Shown here: piece by piece, positions 38,034-49,500 of the stretch
Layout: each line of letters opens with the position of its first letter
How positions within the stretch are numbered: position 1 is the first letter of the stretch
Source of the DNA: Caprimulgus europaeus
Taxonomy: Eukaryota; Chordata; Aves; Caprimulgiformes; Caprimulgidae
Direction: 5' to 3'
Length of the DNA: 64,000 bases
NCBI GenBank assembly: GCA_907165065.1
Contig: OU015538.1
Location: 16,569,165 to 16,633,164, forward strand
Translations under genes and position numbers: made by a program
Notes under the pieces: model-generated
What the model saw: only the letters and a program-made list of their open reading frames with translations
What the model was told of the DNA's origin: nothing
Databases searched by the model: none

Positions 38034-40763
38034 AATAACTAGTGGGAGTTTTTATACTCCTGCATTTATAAATACATTCACTGATTTAATTTTTGGTCAA
38101 GTAAGCATGCCCTTAACTTTTGAGGGGGGTAAATTAGTTTCTCTCCTCTTTTCTTACATAGCTTCATCTCTCTCCTGTACCATCAAATAACAATCTCGTA
38201 CATTATTAATCCCATTTAACTTTAAGCTGTGCACAAAGTTCTGCTGGCTGCTGAAGTGCAAAGTTATCAGTGTTGCATGTGGCTTGTGCTGTGATACTTG
38301 ACACTCTCTCTAAGGAAAGCAGAGAAGCTGTGGAAGGGTAACATTGATTTTAATTTAATACTTGATCTCTGTTAGCATTTAAAGGGCAGGAAGTTCTTCA
38401 GGAAGCAGTAAAGGATACCTAAAAGTAACATAGGAAAGTAGCTGTTGAACTGCTATGAGAGGGCTTGCTGTGTGTAGTTCAGCACAGTGCTCATCCTTTG
38501 AGAGCAGGGGTTTTTTGCCTTGAGAGTAGCTGAAAGAGATTATCAATATTGGAGTTTCTGTGGTAAAGCTGCTGAACTTGCTAGTGGGTCCCTGTAATCT
38601 TTCAAAGAACTGTTGTAGTTTCACAAGGATGAAAGCTCCTAGTTCATGTTGTGTTGTGTGTGTGCTCTAGGTCATGACTAAGCCTGCTGAGAAGGAGAAG
38701 GAGATTGCACCTTGTTTAAGATTAACTGAATGAAATTCATGTGTCCTTCTGGCAAGGAGCCTGGGACAAGCTGGTAAGGAGGGAGTTCAGATGGGTTATA
38801 TGCCTGTCTGGAGTAGAGAGCACAGTGGGACACAGATCTAACAGGAGAGAGGGATTAAAGAGCACTGCATGCAATCTTTTTTCAGCCATTGAGGTTTTCT
38901 GGACTAGAAGAAACAATGTACCCTGCTGTCTCTCCATGGATAGAGGGGGGAGAGCCTTAAAAACGTTGTGCTTTGGTTTCTATGATCTATAAATTCTAAA
39001 CTTTTCTCTATTTAGAGTTTACTTGTTGGTTTTTTTTTTTTCATTTTTACTAAAATAGCTGGAGTTATTGTGTTGTGTGGTGGTGGAAAGCAAAGGGGAA
39101 AGTAGCTGTACTTCAGGCACTGGTTGGCTGGGAGTCCTACTGCCATGGCTATATGAGCTCTAGGGTTTAGCTCATGAAAAACAAACTTCTCACCTAAGAG
39201 GGCTGGTTCACAATCCTTGCATCCAAATTGTTTTATGACCACTGAAAGGTTACTTACCTGTGAGCACCAAAATGTTTGTTTATTGAATAAGTTTGGAAGT
39301 CTTTGTTGTGCTGCTCCGTGATAGGGAGAGCATCCCAGTGTTACGTACCTGGATTATGATTAAAGAAGTAGGAAAAGCTCCTTTGGAGGGTGGGGGGATC
39401 TGTTAAGTGTTTAAATGCGTATGTGAGAATGCTGTATTAGTCATTATATATAATAGTAAGAAAGTGGGGCAGTCTGTGTGAGGAACACAAATAGCATAAC
39501 TGTCTAACAGCTTCTATCTTTGAAGCTGTTAAAAACATTCCAGTTCACTGTGTATTTTAAGCCAAGCAGCCTTTATATGCACCTTTATATCCCTCTGAAT
39601 GTTGATGGGAAGCTTGCAAGTATTGGATAAAATGTCTGTCTAGTGCCACTTCTTTAGGATTCTTGCAAGTCTGGTCTGTACTCAGCAGGGAGTTAAGCTG
39701 ATTGCAGGGAAGTATGTGATACAGATAAGTGTCTGAACACCTTTCCACCTTCTAGGTCAATACTCTTGCATATGTACATCTCTGTAAATAGAATGTTGAA
39801 TGCAGCTAGCATGCTCATGCCTCTAAACTGTTCCTGTGTCCACAGGTGAAAACTTGTACCATAAATTCAGCTCATTGATATGGTGGTGGAAGGCTGCTTC
39901 TCTAGTGCTGCTCTTCAATTTCTATCTAGAACAAGGGAGATAACTATATAAACAGAAAGATCTAGCTATTCTAGATTTCTTTATTTTAGAGAGTCTGAGT
40001 GGGATTTAATAGGCCCACTTAATTAAAAGATTTCCAGTTAATTGTAGGTTTTCTTATTTATTCCTGTTATTCCTGTCTCTATTACTGTATTTAGTCTTTT
40101 TTTGATTTTATCTGCCACAATTAATTTATTATTCTATTATCAGAATATAGTATAGTCTCTGGTTTTGAAATCTAAAAGCATATGGAAAAAAACCTCTAAA
40201 ATCTTTCAAAATATAAGTAACTGAACTCCTCTGGTTTATAAATTAGTTACAGGCACTACTTTTATCAGACCTTACCACTTGTTTTTATTTCTGTAGCCTT
40301 AAAAGCTCCAATTAATCATTCTCAATAGACTGAAAAATAGTTTCCATGTAAGCTAATAAATTTGGAAGCATAACTTATAAATTCCTTAGCTGATCCTGCA
40401 AACAGATGTTTAGGATAAATATTGCTCATCTAAAAGCAGATATTGCTAATGTATAATAAGAACTGCATAAAATTGCTGGGAACTCATGTTTTCATGGTAG
40501 AGAATCAGTGTTAATAAGTCAGATCAGTCATTTTTATTTAGGCAGTACAAAAAAGACTGTTTTCTTGCTGTCATAAAATTTTGGAGAAAAAGGTTGTTAC
40601 CAAATTTTCCAAGGGGAATATTTCACAGAAGTATTTTGACCTTTATAGCTTACAAAACTGGTTGACTTCCTTTTCCCATAAACTATTTTTTTGGCTGAGA
40701 TTATTCTCCAGCAAAGCTTTAGTTGTGAGGAAAAAATGCCAGCTCTGAAGAAAATAACTGGAC

Positions 40764-40777
40764 TGCCTTCTAGTGGT
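40764..40777 (-). promoter_or_regulatory. CTCF-like motif
   Basis: The plus strand reads TGCCTTCTAGTGGT, 13 of 14 to the reverse CTCF core. On the minus strand it continues as CCACTAGAAGGCAG, close to CCASYAGRKGGCRS, with A in place of K as the only mismatch. It has the same orientation as the site at 31847. Confidence 0.45.
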
Positions 40778-43700
40778 TTTAGCTATCATAGATTACTCTC
40801 GATATTAAAAAAACCCCAAAAACCAACAAGCCAACATCCCCACCTCACCTCTTCAAGTGAACTGTCTCCAAGTTTAATATGCTCCCTCCAAATATTTCTT
40901 AATATTTAACAGCTACAAGTGCACTTCTATGATTTTGCATTTTAAGAAGCACAAGGCAGATTGTGCTAATCACATTTATATGTTATTGTATATATATTGC
41001 CAGAATATTCTCCTGTTGAATCTTTTGTAGTTCATCTTCATGTTAATAAAAATCAAAACCTATTGTTAACATCATTATTATTACTTCCCAACTTTGTATA
41101 ACCTTCTATTAAGTATTTTTTTCCTCATTAGGTACTGAAACTTACACTGGGGAGTCTGAGGATTATTTTTCTGTTAGCATGATATTAACAATTATGTGCT
41201 GAAATGAGAACATCATAGAAATGATCTCATCTTCAGTTAGAGTCCTGGATTTGAAACTGTATTGAAAATTCTTATTTTGAAGAAAAAAAAATTACTTTTC
41301 TCTCAGATTCAAATTATCTTCTAGAAATAACATAATTACATATGCAGAGACATTAATACTATTTGCTGTGCACTGATATTAAAACCAAAAAAATGAAATT
41401 ACAGCAGGATATTGTCAACTTTAATCTGCAAACTTCTTTGGAGGTTGTATTAAAGGCAGTTTTCTGTGATAATGTGGAGGTACAGTTGAAGAGCTGTGGA
41501 GATTGCTACACTTGGAGTAACTTGGGTTAAGGTGTGCTTTACAAGAAGGTGAATGCTTGTGAAGTTAACCCTTAAGTAAGCACAAAATCTAAATAGCAAG
41601 ATCTTCCTTTTATCTAAATAACAGCCTTGCAAGGATGCTGAAGAAAGGAAACTGGTAATTGATGAAGTGTGACACAAATTGAGGTATAGCAGTCTTAACT
41701 GAAGAGGTAAACATATGCAGAGATGGCAGCAGTGCTCAAGGTGCTGTAATCTAGATGGTGGCAGGAGAATCTTGAACTGGCAAATTATGATCAAATTCCT
41801 GAAGATGCTGAACACTGGGTAAGATTTACAGTGCTCAGTGTGAAGGGCCAGTGTACATGGGCCCTCTAATCTCTGGCATTAAACTTAGAGAGGAAACAAG
41901 GCAGTCACTACCTGTTGTCCAAGGTAAGTAGCATGTAGAGACTAAGTCATGAAAAGTATTAAAAATGTTCTAGCTACTTACTAATACAATAACAATAACA
42001 CTTGGAACTGGAGGAGGAAACGCAACTCCCAGTGGTGTCAAGTCTTGTGACTGCTGGCTCTTACTAACAGCTTCAAAATGTGAAGCTATTGGATTTCAGA
42101 GTGTTGGCACTGGTTGATGCTTAATTCAAGCTATTTAGTATTACCTGTAACCTCTGCCTTTTGCTCTTTCCTGCTGCACTGTGTGGTTTTTCCTCTTCTG
42201 TTTTGCTACTTAGCCTACCTTTACTGCAGACACTGCTGTAAGGTATTTCTAAAATAAAATGTTTTACATGAAAGAGGAAGTTTTTTGGCATGTTTTTTAA
42301 ATTTCTTATTGTTTATTCAATTGTAACTTTATTTTTTTGAAGGACACTATTTAAATAAATTGGTCAACAACGTAATTCTGAAATTTAAATTTTGTTTCTG
42401 TATCTACTGTAATGGGGGATAAATAACAAGGGGTTAAGGAGAAGAGGTCATTCTTCCAGTACTGCTTATGAGTCTGATATAACTACTGTCAAACAACTGC
42501 TTTGAGAAAACAAAGAAACAGCTTGGTGCTAGGAAACAAGAAGACCTGAGAAAACTGTTTTTGTTTTCAAGTCTTTTTTTCTTTCTCAGGAATGATTTTT
42601 TCCCAATGTACAATTGAGATTTTTGTTTGAGATGCTTGTTAAATTAGCAGGACTATAATGATGTCAAAGTTTACATACCTGTTCTTAATTGTGCTAAGTT
42701 CAACATGGAACTTGGAATTTTTAATTAAGAACAAAACCTTAATTTTTGGTAGCCTATAGTAGCCTTAGGGGTGTTCAAAAGTTCTTGGGGGCTGGCTGAA
42801 TTTAAAGCCAATTTCTATCATTCTACTTTAGTATTCAAGATCATTGTCCTTTTTTCTGTAGTAGAACTTCATATGCTTTTCATGCTCTCAGTGTAGTAGT
42901 TACCTGAGAGAGCAAACACATAAATGGGAATTAGTGTTTCTAATGTAATTTCAGTGTTCACCTTAACTCAGTTTGATTCTAGAAATCTGTTGTAAAAGAT
43001 GGGTTAAGTTCCCTGCAAGATCCAACTGACATCTCTGACTTCTTCAGATGTGCTGCTCTAAATATCTAAAGAGAACTAAGATATAGGTTAAAACCTTCCC
43101 TTCATAGAAACTTTCCCATACCTGATAATAATCAATTAACTACACAAACTGGAGGAAGGATTAAACTAACCAAAAAGTTAGTTTGAAAAATAAGCTTTAA
43201 AGGACTGAAATCATTATTGACTAGAAATTCTTCAGGGACATTAACAATGTATTTGATAGTTGCCAAGGAAAATAACCTTCCCGGTGACAGTATGCAGTGC
43301 ACATAAGTGACTTGCTATGATCCACTTCAGCATACCTATTCTTCCTCCAGCCTCTGCAAAAATTGCAAATGTGTTGACATCCATCTAGATTAGTATCCAC
43401 TATGTATGCTGAACTGTTACTACTTCATATTTGATGTTGCAAATAGATTGAAAACAAAAGCAGGATATCAGTTTCTCCTGATTGCAACATTGTCATTTTG
43501 CAGTGAAATGGGCAGTGAGTGTGTCTGGTTGGCCATTCTTGGTGAACTACAGGGCATTTTGAAGGGTGTAGAGGCTAATACAGACTCAAAACCTGAATTA
43601 TGCTTATGCTCAATATTGATGGAGTACAGAAATAGTGGATTCAACCTAGATAGTCTATAACAGCAACAGAAAGTTTTGCAGTGCTTAGTGTCCTATAGCT

Positions 43701-45972
43701 TGGGTGTGTGGAACTCTCAGTGCTGCTGTAGCAAATGTAGCATGAACTACTTAATTTATTTTTCCTGCCTTAGTGTGAAGTGGAATTGTCAAGTGGAAGA
43801 AATTACCTATTCAGATATGATGCAATTCTAGAGATCAGTTTGGGGAGTAACCACAATCTATTTGAAATACAAAGAAATCAGACATTATAAATGTTTGTAC
43901 CAGGTATCCAGTTATGATATTGGAAGGCTTCAGAGTTGCCAAAGCACAATTGCCAAAATGGATCCTCTACCAAAATAAATGACCTGGTTCTGGAAATGGT
44001 TAAGTAAGGTCTAAAAGAAAAAAAAAAAATATTGTAACAGTGGCCATAACAGAAAGACAGGGATTCCCAACTCTAGGTGTTCCTTAGTGCTGTAAATGAT
44101 TCAAGGTGACCTGATCTGCACAGAACTTTGTTAGCCAAAATGCATGTTTTACACCCAAATAGGAATTGGGAGCTTTATAGGTAGCCACAACATACTTCAT
44201 GTAATGCTCTTTGAGGAGACGAATGTTGGAACTGTGAACAAGTTGGAGCACAGGTTATAGTTAAGGAAAAATTGTCTTTGAAAACTTGTGTTTCACAGCG
44301 AAGCTCCTGTGATGGTGACGGTAAAAGCAGTGAAAGACAAATACTCACCACACCATAATGGGTGTAATGCATGTTTGGTCAAGTGCTTGAGTGGAGTGTC
44401 TGCGCAAGATCTTGGGATCTATGAGGGTGAGCCCTCTCTGCTACTTTCCAAGCAGAAAATACACTCTTACTACTGAGCAAGTACCATCAACCTAGGTATA
44501 GTATGGTGCCATGGAGTGCTACAGAGGTCATTTGTCTGTAGTCCTAAATACATGAACTCAAGTAAATAGGTGATATATAAATTTAAGTTATCCTGAAAAA
44601 TATTAAAAAGACTGAATAATGGTTATTTCTTGCCAAATGGACACTTGCACAAATTTCACCTTGCCTGCAGAATTGATTTTTCTACATTAAGGAGATTGTT
44701 TTATAATTTAGCAGTACATAATTCTTATTTCATTTTGATGTTGGCATTTGGATGACTTTTAAATGGGTCTTACTAAGAAATGAAAGCTAATGACTTAGTT
44801 GAACAGTGACGGAAATAATCCCAAAAGATGTCTTTTTACATTGTAAATTAATGCATGTTATTGTCATTATCTTACATAAATGATTGGGAGGTTTTTGCCC
44901 TGCTTTCTAGGATCATCTCTATTTTATAAAATAAATCATAGTGAAAATTCAGTGAAGACCTCCCTGTTTTGTAATCTGCATGAAATATGCCTATATCCGT
45001 TATCCAAGTACAACTTGAAAATTGATCACAGCTCTTGCTTGCTGCCCTGTTAGTGTGATGTTCAACAGCCAGAATGCCATTTTTTTTAAGGTGGAGAAGG
45101 AAGTAACTGAGAATAGCTTGAATTAAATATGAACCTCATCTTTATGGAGGAGGAGTCAGGAAGAGATTGAAATCATATAAAGCCTTTCCTGAGGCACACA
45201 ATCTAGCTAGAACTAAATTATTCAGAAAACCATAATTTTGAAGTTAAAAAATTCAAGTGGTACAACTTTAGTCAAGCATCTATGTGGTTTTTGATGTTGT
45301 TTTTATACTGGCAAATAAGATAAAATATACCATAATCTGTGACTTTTAACTGGGTTTTTTTTGAAAATGTTGCATAGTAACTGTTGACTTTTATCCAGTG
45401 GTTGTGGCCTGGGCATTGATATCTTAGTGATGGAAGTGTTGAAAAAAACCATGATAGTTATACAGTTAAATGATGACAAATCAATCCTTGAATAATTGTC
45501 ATAACTTCTCTAACACAAGCATCTTAATTTACTTTTTGCATGGAGCAAGCAGAAAGTTCAGACATTTCCCAAATATTGTTTGTTTTGTTTTCCATGGATC
45601 ATGCTTAAAGAAATCTTCAGTACATGCAGTTAGATATGGAGGGGTATGACAAGCATGTCACTGTGTGTGGAACTGAAGCTTGTCCTCTCTTTTGGCTTTT
45701 TTATTAAACAGCGAAGTAATGAGGAAAGTTATTAAAAATGGGAACTGAACTATTGATGTGACCTTTAAAAAAAGTTACGTGTCCTTGGCAATGGAAGGAA
45801 GAGGAATGGCAGGATGAAAGGTCACTGAAGCCTGCTATATACACACTTATGTATGTGTAGTTTTGTCTGGGGGAAAAACAGCTGTGCAAAAAATCATTGG
45901 ATTCCTTAAAAATGCCTTGGATCCCTCAAATTCCTGATTTATTTACTTATTTCATCCTTATCACTTCTGCAG

Positions 45973-46368
45973 CTTGGTTTTGAGTCTATTCCTGCCGTAG
46001 GCAAGTCCCTGGCTCTTCTCGCACGTCTCCTACTTTTTCTTCCCGGACAGCAGTGAGTCTATTCAGCTAAGAGAAGCTGTTGCAATGTGGAGGAGTGCGA
46101 AGGAGGAAAAACAGCCATCGAAGAGCCTGCAGCATATGAGCAATCCTCTCCTTCGGCAGTGTTCTCCTTGAGCTTTAAGATGGCAAGCTGCAAGGAGGGG
46201 ACAACAGGAACGGGCAGCTGTCATTTTTACTGTTTAGCCACAGTCATTTCAACAGAAGACAGAAAACAGTACATTAGGAGTAAACTGAAAACAAATAGCT
46301 ACACCATCTGTTATGGTGGGAGTAGCCATATGGAATAAAGTTCAAAGGGTGTTGTGTTGTGGTTAACT
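45973..46368 (+). other. Candidate non-coding exon enclosing a local CpG cluster
   Basis: A pyrimidine-rich stretch ends in CACTTCTGCAG (AG at 45971-45972), a good acceptor. A donor-like GTGAGTA begins at 46369. The 396 bases between include eight CpGs within about 230 bases (45990-46220), well above the local background. The longest frame (46057-46335) lacks an upstream ATG and encodes nothing familiar. An AAGATGGC word, close to YY1 sites, occurs near 46178. It may be a lncRNA exon, or a conserved element or enhancer with no splicing role. Confidence 0.25.
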
Positions 46369-49125
46369 GTGAGTACATCCATGTTGTACTCAAACAAGTA
46401 ACCGAAATGAGGTAGCTACTGATTATCAATGACTGTCTTGGAGTAGGATGGAGCTTATTCTCCCATCTCTTCAGTAGTGTCAGAAAAAAATTTAATGTAG
46501 TACGTGATATCCCAGGGTCTAGCTTTGCTCAGAACAGCGGTGATCAGGAGTGGAAAGGGAGGAAAAATGTGTATTTTAAGAATAATTGGCAGGTGCTTCA
46601 GCAGTGCTCCATTTTACCACCAGCTATGGCTTCAGAATACTGTCTGTGTGCTAATAGAAATTAGGAGGAGAGGAAGTATTTAAAGAAGTGACTTTCTAAA
46701 CAAGTAGCTCTGAACATGGGGAATACACAAAAGGCAAGATGATAATATAGAGGTGGATGTTGTCTGTCTTAATTCTTTCTTGTATGCTTTGCTCACTTTT
46801 TTTAATGTGGGAGCAATCTTGTATGTCAGATTTCTATTATCTGTGGGAAATGACCTCATGGATATAGTGCTTACTCTTAATCTGGAGATACACTGATAAG
46901 GATCTAAAGGATGGTCAGATGGCCTTGTAGCTCAGATTTTAATCATATTACTGACTGTCTGTTGTAGTTAGTCATCCAGAGGTCCCCAGGCACTCAGGGA
47001 ATTTATGCATAGTTGGTTACTTTGGTCACCATTGTTCAAACAGTCTGTTCAATACTATTTTCTGCTAGATTTCTGCCATTTTCTAACACTTCTGTGCTAA
47101 TGACAGTGCTACTTTCAATATCAGTGTAAAAAGAATGGAAACCCATGCATTGTAGGAAAACTAAAATGAGTCCTTGGTGTGGCCTAGAGTATCCAAGTAT
47201 CCAACCAATATAGTCAATCAAACTTCACGGATGTTAAGACTGACATTTAATTAATAATAACAAATAATTAATAAAGGATAATGAAGACTGGGTCAGTGGG
47301 AGTGTGTGTGGTTCTTCTTGGAGCGTCAGCAACAATTCTAAATATTTTATATAGTGTAGTCAAGAGAATCTTTATTTACAGTAAGGACCTTATAAGAAAA
47401 AAAAACAAAAAACCACAACAATAAAAACATACAAAAAAACTCCCCAAATGAACCAAAAGAACTCTCACTGGAGTTTAAAATGTTACAAAATTATCTGTCA
47501 GAAAAGTTCCCCTTAAGGAAAGAGATAGGCCTACATGATTCCCTTTGGTCTCTATAACCAAACTGATCTCTTGTTGTGTAGCAGTTACCAGAGTAGCTAC
47601 TTAACTTTTCTAGAACTCCAGGAGAAAAGATAACCAACAATATCAAAGGAAGGTGGCAAAGACTTTCAGAAATGTGAAGTAAAACTGTGTTGTATGCTCT
47701 TAAAGTTTCCAAATTGCATTGAAGGAAATTTATTAGCAATCAGAAGCTGTTAACATTTGTGATGTAATGATGCAATGAGTTAGCAGAGTAAACCTCAGCT
47801 GAGCCTTTCTCCTTATTGAACTGCAATAAATCAAACTTAAAGGTTCTTCCTTAAAGGTTAATCTCCATTAGTTTTATAAACTAATTTGGACAGGGACTTA
47901 GCTTCTCTTGATTCCCCAAATTAGGAAGAAGATAGAATGAGATTAAGGCCATCAGTGTAGGGGTGTGAGAAATCTGATGGCTTTAGCTGAGAAACTGATT
48001 TGCACCACTGACTTCCTTTCCCTAAATAGTGCCAGTTCAATGGGGAGATAATGTAGCTGGTGTGTAGCCAATGGTTCAGGAGCCCCATGGTGAGACATCT
48101 CTCATGAGCTCAGTTGTTACTTAAAGCTGTCACCAGATCATGACAAAGAATGGTATTCCAACTTCCATTATTACTAGTTTTTTCCTTCTATAATTCTAAC
48201 GTTTTGAAATAGCAGGGATGTAAGCTGGAAAATGTCGCTGTGGTTTTTTTTGGTTGTTTTCAGTCAGGTGACTTCCGAGGTGTAAGTAACTGGGTTGTTC
48301 TTTCTAATATAGTCTCTGTTTACTTGTGCTTGCAAAAATTCATGGTTCACTTTGTTAAATATGTTTAACTCGAACATTTGGAATCAGAAAAGCTTAAGGC
48401 AAAGTTTGAGGAATTAATCCTTTTAGTGTGTTGGGGTTTTGTTTATTTTCTTAAACTGGAAAGGGTTTGTGCAATAAGAAATTAGGATAAATTCTGATGA
48501 AACTTTATCTGTAAGCACAAGTCTGCCCATAACAGGCCTAGCTATAAGTCTTACTGTTAGACATTTTGGGGTTGTTTGGACCAGGCTAATGGAAATAAGA
48601 TGTATAAATCCAAAAGATTTTGATGCAGTAGTAAATCCAGCAAGTGATACCATGAGCATGCCAACAACTAGGTCTGGTGTGTAATGAAGAGACCATCCTT
48701 ATGCTTACGTGTTTCTTTTTCCCCTGGATTGCAAATTTCGCACTAGACAGAAGTTGAAATATTCATTCTGCAGTGTATCTAACTGCAGTATATGATCTAC
48801 TTAACTCACTTTCAGCATTCACGTTGTCATGGTAGCACTTTGTATACGTAGGAGTTAGATGAATGCTGCAAAATATATGTTTGAATATGTGGGATGGAAT
48901 TTCTTTTCGATCAGAAAGGTAGTTTGTCAGCAGGAGAGTAACTGAATACTGAGGACAGTTCCTGGGCTGTGAGAAACCCAATTTTAATTCACTTGAATGC
49001 TTTAGCCGTTGGACATAGATGGGTTTGAATTTTGTGATTTTTAGGACTTCAATTGGGTTCTGGGTTTTCTGGGGGCTTGTTTTTGTTTTAAACACTACTG
49101 GACAACAAGAATTGTCTTTGTTCTA

Positions 49126-49165
49126 TTCAATATAGAACAAAAGTGTTCAATAAAGAACAGAACTG
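49126..49165. repeat. Imperfect 20-bp tandem duplication
   Basis: TTCAATATAGAACAAAAGTG is followed directly by TTCAATAAAGAACAGAACTG, 17 of 20 identical. It looks like an old local duplication. The GAACA...TGTTC-type words inside are too degenerate to call a receptor site. Confidence 0.6.
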
Positions 49166-49368
49166 ATTTGTTGAAGTCTCTTTTGTTTCAGGATTATAGT
49201 TTTTCTGGCAGCTGTAACCCAGCTGCTTGTCCTCTAGTTGTAGATATGTTTAGATACACTCTTTCCTTATAATATATAATCCTTAAAATAATATAACTCC
49301 TGTTATCTTTGACTTCCTGATGTGCCCAGGATATGAAATCTGTGCCTTTGGGGATAGCCATAACTTAG

Positions 49369-49500
49369 CTGATATGTTCCTGAGCGACCTGCTTCAAAAT
49401 TCAAGTTAGCCAAATTTTGAGCCATGGTGTAGGAGAGGGCTGGGAATCAGCTAGATGACCTTCTGAGGTCATCTTCCCAAAAAAACAACATTCAGTGACT
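49369..49500 (+). mobile_element. CR1 (LINE) 3'-end fragment
   Basis: Read on the plus strand, the order of words follows the CR1 3' end: GATATGTTCCTGAGCGACCT, then GGGCTGGGAATCAGCTAGAT, then GACCTTCTGAGGTCATCTTC, and last ACATTCAGTGAC, which resembles the ATTCTGTGA-type terminal repeat. Several substitutions and a shortened middle suggest an old copy. It has no coding capacity. CR1 is the dominant retroposon of birds and other sauropsids, so this is the main clue to the host group. The left boundary is approximate. Confidence 0.75.

Larger units (their letters stand above)
24001..44000. other. Non-coding flank upstream of DIAPH2, middle part
   Basis: AT-rich sequence with no recognisable gene. 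It holds a homopurine tract near 25.7 kb, T runs at 36428-36444 (17 T) and 38019-38033 (15 T), and two CTCF-like sites listed separately. The longest open frame (minus strand, 41450-41815, 121 codons) is leucine-, cysteine- and isoleucine-rich without domain features and is taken as chance. Confidence 0.6.

Noticed and set aside
41450..41815. 121-codon open frame on the minus strand
   Set aside because: The composition is low-quality (Leu, Ile, Cys and Ser rich) with no ordered membrane segments, no domain and no promoter or splice context. It is best explained as chance.
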